Below are positions 33,330 through 40,706 of a DNA stretch of 64,000 nucleotides, in pieces. The stretch's first letter is position 1. Each line of letters opens with the position of its first letter. The notes under the pieces were generated by a model, which saw only the letters and a program-made list of their open reading frames with translations, was not told where the DNA came from and searched no databases. Made by a program: the position numbers and the translations under genes. Source of the DNA: Pseudonocardia sp. EC080619-01 (GTDB taxonomy: Bacteria > Actinomycetota > Actinomycetes > Mycobacteriales > Pseudonocardiaceae); the NCBI RefSeq assembly GCF_001420995.1, contig NZ_CP012186.1, forward strand, positions 142,536-206,535, in the 5' to 3' direction.

Positions 33330-33502
33330 CGTTCGCCGGCGGTGCCGGTCACGTGGCTGGGGCACGAGGCTCGGTGCCGGTCAGAGGGGTCGTCTCACCA
33401 GGTTCGGTGCCGGTGGGCACCGCCGGGTCGCCGGCTCGGTGCCGGCCGGGGTGTTCGGGTCACCGGCTGCGGTGCCGGTCGGTCTGCAGGGTGGCTGTTC
33501 GC
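33330..33502. repeat. Five direct repeats with 32-33 bp period (iteron-like)
   Basis: CGGTGCCGGT-type cores begin at 33341, 33373, 33406, 33438 and 33471, giving spacings of 32, 33, 32 and 33. Each unit continues with a looser GT-TCG-GTCACCGG-like half. The non-multiple-of-three spacing excludes a coding repeat. Regular phasing of about three helical turns is what iterons of a replication or partition origin show. Close to PrimPol and between two family-2 palindromes. Confidence 0.75.
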
Positions 33503-33545
33503 CAGCAGTGGTGGTGCGGGGGTGGGCCTCCGGTGCTCGGCACGT

Positions 33546-33746
33546 CTGGATCGCCCGGATGGTCAGCACGCCCGGGGTGGGGCAAGCGCCGACGAACCTG
33601 GCCGACCCATCCCGGTGAGACCCCGTCACCTCAAGGTGCGCCGGCGGCGGTCGCGTACAGGGTCACACCGGGATGGGCCAGCCAGGACCGCCGCCGGCCC
33701 TGCGGGCCCCCACCCCGGGCGTGCTGAGGCTGCGCCGCGTTCCAGC
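33546..33746 (+). repeat. Family-2 nested palindrome, copy D
   Basis: The best-formed copy: left arm TCAGCACGCCCGGGGTGGGG (33563-33582) pairs perfectly with 33708-33727, and the inner CCCATCCCGGTG (33606-33617) pairs perfectly with 33666-33677. Ends 26 bases before the start of the 33772 gene. Confidence 0.9.
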
Positions 33747-33771
33747 CGCACCGAGCACCGGAGGCCCACAC

Positions 33772-33960
33772 ATGAGCAGCACCAGCGCTACCCGACGCGT
33801 CGATATCGACACCGAGACCGGCCTCTGGACCCTCGACGGGGTCATCGGCTCCGATCTCAGCATCAACGACCAGCGCGTGCTGGAGGACCTGCTCGTCGAC
33901 ATCTACGAGCCGACCGACTTCGGCGACGCCGAGCTCGGCGACGACGAGCCTCCGTTCTGA
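33772..33960 (+). CDS. Small acidic hypothetical protein
   Basis: 62 residues; GGAGGCCC precedes the ATG. Strongly acidic (DIDTETGLWTLDGVIGSDL, DFGDAELGDDEPPF). No recognised domain. It could be a nucleic-acid mimic or adaptor, but nothing in the sequence proves it. Followed by a terminator-like stem. Confidence 0.6.
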   Translation: MSSTSATRRVDIDTETGLWTLDGVIGSDLSINDQRVLEDLLVDIYEPTDFGDAELGDDEPPF

Positions 33961-33975
33961 GGCGGCTCGCCCACC

Positions 33976-34006
33976 GAGGGGCCCCGCCCGCCGGGCGGGG
34001 CCCCTC
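33976..34006. terminator. Terminator between two small genes
   Basis: GAGGGGCCCCGCCCG and CGGGCGGGGCCCCTC form a perfect 15-bp stem 16 bases after the stop of the 62-residue protein gene. Confidence 0.8.
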
Positions 34007-34036
34007 CCCGTGTGTTCCGTTGAGGAGGCCCCAGCG

Positions 34037-34297
34037 ATGCAGATCGAGATCCACCAGACCCACACCACGAAGATCCGGGCAGGGGACCTGCTGCCACTCG
34101 ACACGATCGATCGGATGCGACACGACTACGACGGCGTCCCCGCACGAGTGGACACCACCTCGTGTGCTCGGGTGACCGACGTCGTGCACCACGGCAGGGA
34201 CGAGCCAGCGTCGGTCGTGCTCGCCGGCGGAGCCGTCATCGAGGCCCGGGCGGGCCGGATGATCGTGGTCGTCCGCGTCGTCGCGCCGAGCCGCTGA
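34037..34297 (+). CDS. Small hypothetical protein
   Basis: 86 residues; TGAGGAGG upstream of the ATG. Beta-rich (IEIHQTHTTKIRAGDLLPLD, DEPASVVLAGGAVIEARAGRMIVVVRVV), resembling a small beta-barrel or SH3-like fold. Such proteins recur on actinobacterial plasmids; function unknown. Confidence 0.6.
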   Translation: MQIEIHQTHTTKIRAGDLLPLDTIDRMRHDYDGVPARVDTTSCARVTDVVHHGRDEPASVVLAGGAVIEARAGRMIVVVRVVAPSR

Positions 34298-34386
34298 GGC
34301 TGACATCGGCCGCGGCCGCGGCCGCGGCGCACCCCGCGCCAGAAGCGAAGCGGTGCCAGTGGGCGGCCGCGGCCGGCGGTCGGGTG

Positions 34387-34445
34387 GTGGCGCTCATGGC
34401 CGCGCCGGGGCCGAGGAAACCCGGTGGACCCGCCTTCGGCGGGGT
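34387..34445 (+). repeat. Direct repeat flanking the 34669 gene, copy 1
   Basis: GTGGCGCTCATGGCCGCGCC ... GGGCCGAGG ... GGACCCGCCTTCGGCGG. A near-copy lies at 35543-35600 after the gene. Confidence 0.65.
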
Positions 34446-34479
34446 GGGCCTGACGGCCCTAGAGCTGAGCACGGCATCA

Positions 34480-34560
34480 CTCAACGTCAAGGGCGCTGCG
34501 CAAGCTCCGCGTCGCCTTCGGCGACAGCCCTTCGGGCTGCCCTTGACGTTGAGCCTCGGA
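34480..34560 (+). repeat. Family-3 hairpin repeat, copy 3
   Basis: CTCAACGTCAAGGGC and GCCCTTGACGTTGAG are perfect 15-bp arms around CGTCGCC-TTCG-GGCGAC and AGCCC-TTCG-GGGCT minihairpins. GAGCCTCGG follows as in the other copies. Lies 110 bases before the next start codon. Confidence 0.8.
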
Positions 34561-34668
34561 TGCCGCGCGACCGCCGCTTCGCGGTGGCGGGGCAGACGCC
34601 CGCCACCCGAGACGGGCCGACAGGCCCACCCGGTCCTGTCCACCGGCCAGCGAGGGAGCGCAGTCGCG

Positions 34669-35499
34669 ATGAACCCCACCGACACCACCACCACGAACAC
34701 CACGGCGGCCGCGGCCGCGGAGCTGGGCCAGATCGCCGAGATGATCGAGCGCGGTGCGCTGCGTGGTGCTCGTGCCCGTCTCGCGCGGCTGCTGGACACC
34801 ACCGACCCGGCGGCGCGGCTGCTGCTGGTGCGCTGCGTGGAGGCTCTGGAAGCCGAGCACCCGACCACGATGCTCGCCGAGCTGCGCCGCGAGTGGCGCC
34901 AGGCCGACGCCGACGGACGCGCGCTGGTCGAGGCGTGCGCCCCGAGCGCGGAACGGCGCGCGGAGAAGACCCGCGACGCCGAGCGCATCGCGCGCGCGAA
35001 TCGCGCCAAGGACCAGGTTCACGCAGCCCGCAAGTCGCGCGACCTGACCAGCCGCCGGAGCGCTCCGCGCGGGCGACGGGACCCCCGAGCGGTCGAGCGC
35101 GACAGCGTCGCCCGCCGCTACTTCGCCGATCGGATCGACCCGGTCGAGGACTCCAACGAACCCCAGCACGATGACCGGCTGGACTACGACCTTGCGGCGG
35201 TGCCGCCGATGCGTGGTCTTCCGTGCGTGGCCTGCGGAGTCGAGCGTTCGACCGCCGATCAGCGCCGCGTCAACCGCGACGGGCTCTGCCAGGACTGCCG
35301 GGAGGATGGGACCCCGGGGATCGCTGTCCCGGACGCTGACGCGACCCGGAAGGTCATGCTGACCGCACGGTGCGACTACATCGCCGCCACCTCGACCAGC
35401 CCGGCCGAGCGTGACGCCCGGTTGCGGCGGGACTGGCGAGTCATGACCAAGGCCGACAAGTTCGCCGTCATTGCCTGGCGCGACGCACAGTCCACCTGA
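34669..35499 (+). CDS. Hypothetical zinc-ribbon-like plasmid protein
   Basis: 276 residues from the ATG at 34669 (CGAGGGAGCGC upstream). The N-terminus is helical (LGQIAEMIERGALRGARARLARLL), the middle strongly basic (RANRAKDQVHAARKSRDLTSRRS), and the C-terminus has CVACGVERS...GLCQDC, a CxxC pair set that should bind zinc, then a helical end (MTKADKFAVIAWRDAQ). Suggests a nucleic-acid-binding protein. Family not recognised. Confidence 0.65.
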   Translation: MNPTDTTTTNTTAAAAAELGQIAEMIERGALRGARARLARLLDTTDPAARLLLVRCVEALEAEHPTTMLAELRREWRQADADGRALVEACAPSAERRAEKTRDAERIARANRAKDQVHAARKSRDLTSRRSAPRGRRDPRAVERDSVARRYFADRIDPVEDSNEPQHDDRLDYDLAAVPPMRGLPCVACGVERSTADQRRVNRDGLCQDCREDGTPGIAVPDADATRKVMLTARCDYIAATSTSPAERDARLRRDWRVMTKADKFAVIAWRDAQST

Positions 35500-35504
35500 C
35501 CGCC

Positions 35505-35539
35505 CGGCCCGGGCCGGCCATGGTCGCCGGCCCGGGCCG
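35505..35539. terminator. Bidirectional terminator
   Basis: CGGCCCGGGCCGG and CCGGCCCGGGCCG form a perfect 13-bp stem 5 bases after the stop at 35499; together with a second stem at 35642-35670 it separates two convergent genes. Confidence 0.75.
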
Positions 35540-35542
35540 AAC

Positions 35543-35600
35543 GTGGCGCTCACGGCCGCGCCGGGCCGAGGGGCTCAGAGCGGACCCACCTTCGGCGGCA
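35543..35600 (+). repeat. Direct repeat flanking the 34669 gene, copy 2
   Basis: GTGGCGCTCACGGCCGCGCC ... GGGCCGAGG ... GGACCCACCTTCGGCGG, differing from copy 1 (34387-34445) at a handful of bases. Same orientation, 1.16 kb apart. Confidence 0.65.
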
Positions 35601-35655
35601 CAGCATCGCCCGCGACCACCAGCGGGGCCGGCCATGGAGCCGCGGCCACGGACGG

Positions 35656-36114
35656 TCAGGCCGTGGCCGCGTTGTCGCTCGTGGTGACCGGTGGCTTCGG
35701 TAAGGCGGCCACCGGCGGCGAATCGGTGGCCGCGCTCGCGCGGCGGGCCTGACGTAGATGTCCACGCACGCGCTTGACCGACAGCTCGAACATCGCGGCC
35801 AGGTCCTCGGCCTTCCGTCCCTCGCGGTGCAGCTCGGCGAGGACCTCGCGCTGTCGCGCCTCGACCTCCTCGAGCCGCTTCTGCGCCTCACCCTCCGCGT
35901 CGCGCCGGCGCTGCTCCAGCTCGGCGATCACCGAGTCCCGGTCGGCAACGATCTGCTCGGCATCACGGTCGGCTCGCGCGTAGCGCGCGAACGCCTCGTC
36001 CTCCCGCCGTCGGCGCTCGGCCTGATCGGCATCAAGACGATCGCGTGCCGCCGCGATGGCCTCAGCTCGATCGCGGACCTCCCGCTCCGCCTTCGCTGTC
36101 TTCCTGGTTGCCAT
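35656..36114 (-). CDS. Coiled-coil protein with C-terminal HTH-like segment
   Basis: 152 residues from the ATG at 36112-36114; GGGGAACG lies upstream. A long charged helix (AEREVRDRAEAIAAARDRLDADQ, then IAELEQRRRDAEGEAQKRLEEVEARQREVLAEL) is followed by GRKAEDLAAMFELSVKRVRGHLRQAR, a helix-turn-helix-like end. The shape recalls KfrA-type plasmid stabilisation proteins, reversed in order. Likely DNA-organising; function inferred only from shape. Confidence 0.6.
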   Translation of the reverse strand: MATRKTAKAEREVRDRAEAIAAARDRLDADQAERRRREDEAFARYARADRDAEQIVADRDSVIAELEQRRRDAEGEAQKRLEEVEARQREVLAELHREGRKAEDLAAMFELSVKRVRGHLRQARRASAATDSPPVAALPKPPVTTSDNAATA

Positions 36115-36328
36115 CGTTCGTTCCCCCGCCTCCCCATCGATCCCGGACCCGCCCATAGCGGGTCACTTACCGGTGACCCCTCCCGACGTCCGGCGGGCAC
36201 CAGCCCGTGTCCGCTGGGCCGTGCCCTTGGAGCCGGCACGGGCGGCAAGGCGCCGCTGTGGAGCGACGGTCGAATGACAGTCCGTCGGTCCTGAGCTATC
36301 GCGGCAAGGCCGCTTGACGTGATCTCGT

Positions 36329-36820
36329 CTAGGTGGTGACGCCGGGTTCAGTGGGGTCCGCACCACCGGCCACACGACGGCGGCCCGGCCGCGATCGTCG
36401 GTCGCCGAACCACCCCACCCAGGTCAGGAAGAGCCCGACCAGGGCCAGCGCGGCGAAGAACACACGGAACGCCGCGACCGCGGTCGGCGACGCCATCACC
36501 GTGTCCACACTCGATTGCACGGTGCCCGGCGCGGCGATGAGCAGGAGGCCCCGCACGGTGACGAACCACCCGAACACCGACACGGTAACCGCGGCCGGCC
36601 CACGCCAGTTGCGGTGACCGCCCACGATCACAAGGCCGCCGCCCAGCAGTAGCACTCCCAGGGCGAACACGCCGACCGGTCGACCGAGGATGTCGGCGAT
36701 CATCGTGTTCAGCTCGGGCAGCCGGATCGCGTAGACCGTGGTGACCGCGGCGACGAAGGGACCGATGACGCGCGCGAACGCTCGGGTCCGAACTCGGGCG
36801 TCGGTGACAGCGGAGTTCAC
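36329..36820 (-). CDS. Four-helix membrane protein
   Basis: 163 residues from the GTG overlapping the TetR stop (GTGA). About four hydrophobic helices: VIGPFVAAVTTVYAI, VGVFALGVLLLGGGLVIV, VTVSVFGWFVTVRGLLLIAAP, and AFRVFFAALALVGLFLTWVGWF. No transporter signature. Co-translated with the TetR regulator, so probably its regulated target. Confidence 0.7.
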   Translation of the reverse strand: MNSAVTDARVRTRAFARVIGPFVAAVTTVYAIRLPELNTMIADILGRPVGVFALGVLLLGGGLVIVGGHRNWRGPAAVTVSVFGWFVTVRGLLLIAAPGTVQSSVDTVMASPTAVAAFRVFFAALALVGLFLTWVGWFGDRRSRPGRRRVAGGADPTEPGVTT

Positions 36821-37431
36821 GTCTGGTCCTCCTTGGGCGGTCGCACTTCGTCCGGTCGGTAACCGGCCTGGGTCAGCAGGGCGCGCAGGTACCGCTCGGC
36901 CTGATCCGGTGCGGTGGTGTCCGGGTAGGCGGTGAGGTGATGCCACACCGCCCCCGTCAACAGGTCCAGCAGGACCTCGGGATCGGTGTCGCCCGGTAGC
37001 CGGCCGGCGTCGCGGGTGGCGGCGATCGCGTCGCGCCGCATCCGGTCGCGCGCACCGCCCAGCCGCTCGCGGTACGCGGCAGCGAGTTCGGGATCGTCGT
37101 CGACCGCACCGTAGAGGCGTCGCAGGAGCCTGCGTTGCCGCGGTTGCGCGAGGACCCCCGCCCAGCCGGTGATCATCTGTTCGATGTCGGTGATCTCTGG
37201 TGCGACCGGTGGATCGCCCCAAGCGGACTCGATGGCCGCGATCAGCAGTCGGGTCTTGTCCGGGAAACGTCGGTACACCGTCGCCCGGGTGACACCGGCC
37301 CGGCGGGCCACCTGCTCCACGCTCGTCGACGGGATGCCGCGGTCGATGAGTAGGTCCAGGGCCGCGGCGAGGATCGCCGCGTCAGCGCTCCTGCTGCGTG
37401 GCCGCCCAGGACTCGACCTTCTCACGCTCAT
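36817..37431 (-). CDS. TetR/AcrR family transcriptional regulator
   Basis: 204 residues from the ATG at 37429-37431; the upstream extension of the frame is not conserved-looking. DNA-binding domain: DAAILAAALDLLIDRGIPSTSVEQVARRAGVTRATVYRRFPDKTRLL; C-terminal domain of the TetR_C_11/33 style (LLRRLYGAVDDDPELAAAYRERL). A 25-bp dyad 8 bases upstream of the start is the obvious operator, so autoregulation of this gene and the membrane protein is likely. Confidence 0.9.
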   Translation of the reverse strand: MSVRRSSPGRPRSRSADAAILAAALDLLIDRGIPSTSVEQVARRAGVTRATVYRRFPDKTRLLIAAIESAWGDPPVAPEITDIEQMITGWAGVLAQPRQRRLLRRLYGAVDDDPELAAAYRERLGGARDRMRRDAIAATRDAGRLPGDTDPEVLLDLLTGAVWHHLTAYPDTTAPDQAERYLRALLTQAGYRPDEVRPPKEDQT

Positions 37432-37438
37432 ACCTATA

Positions 37439-37463
37439 ACAATACAGACCAGCTCCGTATTGT
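37439..37463. promoter_or_regulatory. TetR operator dyad
   Basis: ACAATAC-N11-GTATTGT, perfect 7-bp arms, starting 8 bases upstream of the TetR start codon in an AT-rich island. Position and length match TetR-family operators overlapping the promoter. Confidence 0.75.
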
Positions 37464-37759
37464 ACATAGTGCCGCAGCCTCGCCCGGGCGGTCTGCATCG
37501 TGGTTTCCGGGGTGGTGAGCCGCACATCGCCCGCCACGCCAGCGTCGCCGACTCGACCATCACACCGCCGTCCGGTCCCTGACAGCCCGCGACGCTTCTT
37601 GACACTCCCGCAACGCATCCAACTGACTGGGGAGCGGCAGTCGAACGACAGTGCCCGGCCGTTCATTACGTTCGCGGCCAGAGGTGCCGTCGGCGCGAGA
37701 TAGCGCAGTCCCGGGACGCTGAGCGTGGACGTGGTTGTGCGTGGCGCCTGGTCGGTGGG
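37464..37759. other. Intergenic spacer with a short hairpin motif
   Basis: No gene. Contains GGCAGTCGAACGACAGTGCC near 37635-37654, similar to GACGGTCGAATGACAGTCCG at 36265-36284 on the other side of the TetR/membrane-protein pair. Confidence 0.4.
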
Positions 37760-38536
37760 TCAGCTGGTGTAGATGCCGTTGAGCAGTATGGGGGTCGATG
37801 AGCTCTGGTCGAGTTCGGCGGCAATGTCGACGTCTTCGCTGAAGCCGAGGTCGTCGAGCTCGACGCCGCCAGCGCTGTGGTGCAGGGCTGTCGCGACGTC
37901 GTTGCTCACTGCGTCGAAGCAGTGCATAGCCGCGTCGGCCTCCGGTGAGAGCCGTTCCCAGCCTTGATCGACGAGGGCGCGGATGACCGCGCCCGCGCCC
38001 CAAAGGTCCTCGATCGCGGGACGCAGGCTCTGGTCGGGCCAGCGTTCACCGGCGGCGATGACGGCAATCTGGGGAGCCCGATCAGCGCTGTTGGCCTGCT
38101 GGGTGAGCCAGGTTGCGGCCGCGGTGCGGTTGCGCAGGCTCGCGCCGATGACCGTCGCCCCGATCCCAGCCATACGGGAGCTGATGTTCGAGCCGTTCGG
38201 CGACGGCAGTACGAGCCGCCGCATCGGCTCGGCGCCCCGCAGTGTGCCGGGCGAGAGGCTGACCTGGCCGGTACTCGCGGCCGTCCGGCCGACGGCCAGC
38301 GTTGCATCGTGTTCGCAGGCGAGGGCCTCGGCGCGCTGGTCACGCCAGGGGCACGGCACGACCTCGATTCCGAGGTCGCACGCCACCGTCAGGGTCGTGG
38401 TGAAGCTCAGGACGTCGACCACGACGGCGAACTCGCACCCGTCGGAGACCACCGCGGCCCCGACCGGGCCCCACTCCAGACGGACCGGGTACCGAGCCTG
38501 CGTCCCGACGGGATGCTGGTCGGTCGCCGATCCCAT
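37760..38536 (-). CDS. ComB-family (2-phosphosulfolactate phosphatase-like) protein
   Basis: 258 residues from the ATG at 38534-38536. ComB features: CEFAVVVDVLSFTTTLTVA, PCPWRDQRAEALA, LSPGTLR, LVLPSPNGS, ATVIGASLRNRTAAATWL, and CFDAVSNDVATALHHSAGG near the end. The founding enzyme dephosphorylates 2-phosphosulfolactate in coenzyme M synthesis; actinobacteria lack that pathway, so the substrate here is unknown. Single gene on the minus strand. Confidence 0.85.
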   Translation of the reverse strand: MGSATDQHPVGTQARYPVRLEWGPVGAAVVSDGCEFAVVVDVLSFTTTLTVACDLGIEVVPCPWRDQRAEALACEHDATLAVGRTAASTGQVSLSPGTLRGAEPMRRLVLPSPNGSNISSRMAGIGATVIGASLRNRTAAATWLTQQANSADRAPQIAVIAAGERWPDQSLRPAIEDLWGAGAVIRALVDQGWERLSPEADAAMHCFDAVSNDVATALHHSAGGVELDDLGFSEDVDIAAELDQSSSTPILLNGIYTS

Positions 38537-38700
38537 AGCGGGGAGCCTAGGGCGGCTGGGCTCGCGACCGGTCCCCGGCGTTCGAACATCCCGCTCGGTC
38601 GCGTTCCTCACGCCACCGCGGACCGCGCACCGGAGAACGGAGCTACTGAGCCGGAGCACGACTGGACCGCGGTCGTCGCTGCTCTCCGAGCGCCGCACGG

Positions 38701-39270
38701 TCACGATGCTGCAGTCGGTAGGCCGGAGCTAGTGACGGTGAACTCCCAGCCCTCACGCCAGCCGAAGTCACTGGCGATGAGTTCCTCGATGCTGATTCCG
38801 TTCACGAAGTGGTCCAATTCCCAGCGAGTGGCGACATGACCGATGACCAGCACTCGTCGTCCTTGCCAGCGGGACGTGACGTCGCGCAGGAACCCGAGAA
38901 CACGATCCAGCGCCTGCTCCCAGCTCTCCCCACCGGGATATGGGGTTCGGATCCTGGCGGGCTTCTCCGCCGCCATCTGCGCTGCCGGGGCACCGTTCAA
39001 ACGGCCGTAGTCACACTCGCGCAGGCGCCAGTCCAGAAAGACCGGGAGCGTCATCCCGCTGAACGCGATCCGGGTCGTCTCCGCCGCCCGTTCCAGATCC
39101 GAGCTGAACACCGCATCCAGCCCGTCGCCACGGCGGCGATCACCGAGCTCGGCGGCAAGCTCACGTCCACGCTCGGAGAGCCGGCCTGGAAGCCAACCGG
39201 TCGCCACAGACCGGTCGTTGTCCTCGCTCCAGGAATGCGTCTCGAACACCACCGTCGTCGCATCCACCAC
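38701..39270 (-). CDS. Histidine phosphatase family protein with altered catalytic motif
   Basis: About 189 residues from GTG. Resembles phosphoglycerate-mutase-type phosphatases (GRLSERGRELAAELG, VFSSDLERAAETTRIAF, DWRLRECDYGRLNG, GESWEQALDRVLGFL, VLVIGHVATRWELDHFVNG), but the usual RHG is replaced by FETHSWSEDND. The nucleophilic His may be kept while the preceding Arg is lost. C-terminal FGWREGWEF is typical of the actinobacterial subgroup. Substrate unknown. Confidence 0.8.
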   Translation of the reverse strand: MVDATTVVFETHSWSEDNDRSVATGWLPGRLSERGRELAAELGDRRRGDGLDAVFSSDLERAAETTRIAFSGMTLPVFLDWRLRECDYGRLNGAPAAQMAAEKPARIRTPYPGGESWEQALDRVLGFLRDVTSRWQGRRVLVIGHVATRWELDHFVNGISIEELIASDFGWREGWEFTVTSSGLPTAAS

Positions 39271-39484
39271 CCGCCACAGGCTAGGGCACCTGACCTGCCC
39301 GTCCTCAGCCTCCCAATGAGCCGCACGTCGGCGGGGCCAGATCAACCGACGATCGATGGGGCCAGATCACTTGACCACACCCAGGCGGCCGCACCGTACC
39401 GGCGACCGGCACCCTCGGTCCACCTCCATACCGCCGCACGATTCATGAGCGCCACCGCGATCCCGCTGGCGGCGGGCTCTCTCG

Positions 39485-39790
39485 CTAGCGGATAGCGTTT
39501 GACCGGGAGTTGGGGCATGGGGAGGTCGCCGCGCGGCGTAGGACCTCGTTCTCCTGCTCCCACAAGCGGATCCGCTGACGCTCCTGGCGCAACTCGACGG
39601 ACTCGCTCGTCGTCGGGCCGGGACGGTCCCCGTCGTCGACCGCCGCTACGCGGCGTAGCCACTTCTGCAAGGTCATCGGATGCGCACTGAAGTCAGTCGC
39701 GACCTGCCCGATCGTGACCCGTCCTCACGGGTGCGGGCCGCACCCGGACCATGTCAGCGCGCAACTCGGCGGGTAGGGCTTAGGGCATCG
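39485..39790 (-). pseudogene. IS3-family orfA remnant
   Basis: Two frames together give a decayed IS3 OrfA: PAELRADMVRV in one frame, then TIGQVATDFSAHPMTLQKWLRR ... ESVELRQERQRIRLWEQENEVLRRAA in another. It stops after the coil with no OrfB following. Distinct from the intact IS3 copy at 7108-8457. Confidence 0.7.
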
Positions 39791-40067
39791 ATACATCCTC
39801 TCAACTCACGTACTCGGCGTGCTAGATCAGCTGTCACCTACCGCTGTAGCAGGCGAGGACTGGGTAATGGGAGGATGCCGCGGTAACGAAGTTCTGGTCG
39901 GGAACGAAAGTCTAAGCAGGGGCCGTTCGCCCTACTGGAGCTTCGTTCACCTACATAGCCGACACGCGGAAGATCAACCTGCCACGTGTCTCACGCTCAG
40001 TCACCCGCGTAGACGATCTTGGAACGGCTGGGGCGGGGGACGTGCCCGAAATGCGTTAGGATCAGAT

Positions 40068-40706
40068 GTGACGCTCGATAGGACCCGTGTCTCGGCGTTG
40101 ACGGTGCGGGCGGCGTCGAAGAGTTACGGCTCCGTCCCGTTGTTCAGCGAGGTGACGTTCGACCTGTCTGCGGGAAAGGCGATCGCGCTCACCGGTGCGA
40201 ACGGAACCGGAAAGTCGACGTTGCTGCGATGCGTCGCGGGCACCGACGAACTCGACGACGGCGACGTCGAGCTGTTCGGGCGTCCGTTGATCGAAAGCGA
40301 TGCGACGCAGCGCCGAGCGGTTGCGGCGCTGCTCGACGACGTCGACTACTTTCCAGACCTGTCCGTCCTGGAACATCTGCGGATGATCTCCTGGCTGCAC
40401 GGGACCGAGAATGCCGACTCGGTCACCGAGACGGTGATCCGGGACGTCGGTCTGGATGCCGCGATCCATCAGCTGCCGCCGACGTTGTCCACCGGGCAGC
40501 GGCATCGGCTCGGACTTGCGTCGTGCTTCGTCCGCCCCCGAGATCTGCTCCTTCTCGACGAACCGGAACAACGGCTGGACAAAGCCGGTCGCGAGTGGTT
40601 GGGATTCCGGCTGCGGGAGGAGAAACGGAACGGAACGGCGGTGCTGTTCGCCTCGCATGACCAGACGGTGATCTCCGACGTCGCCGACGACGTGGTTTCG
40701 TTCTGA
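40068..40706 (+). CDS. ABC transporter ATP-binding protein of the RiPP cluster
   Basis: 212 residues from GTG (AGGA upstream). Walker A GANGTGKSTLL, signature-like LSTGQRHRLGLA (LSGGQ variant), Walker B LLLLDEPEQ, and H-loop FASHDQ. Slightly short. Its stop overlaps the permease ATG (TGATG). With the DUF6297 permease it should form an ABC complex for export of, or immunity to, the lanthipeptide product. Confidence 0.88.
   Translation: MTLDRTRVSALTVRAASKSYGSVPLFSEVTFDLSAGKAIALTGANGTGKSTLLRCVAGTDELDDGDVELFGRPLIESDATQRRAVAALLDDVDYFPDLSVLEHLRMISWLHGTENADSVTETVIRDVGLDAAIHQLPPTLSTGQRHRLGLASCFVRPRDLLLLDEPEQRLDKAGREWLGFRLREEKRNGTAVLFASHDQTVISDVADDVVSF

Noticed and set aside
33330..33502. CRISPR array
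   Set aside because: Cores are only about 10 bases and the intervening sequence is itself similar between units; no cas genes occur.
33142..33618. Open frame across the 32-33 bp repeats
   Set aside because: Repeat spacing alternates 32/33, so no repeated peptide is encoded and no ribosome binding site is present.
39819..40067. N-terminal extension of the ABC ATPase
   Set aside because: The extension reads as non-coding composition with no family similarity; GTG at 40068 has AGGA upstream and begins at the expected point of the ABC fold.
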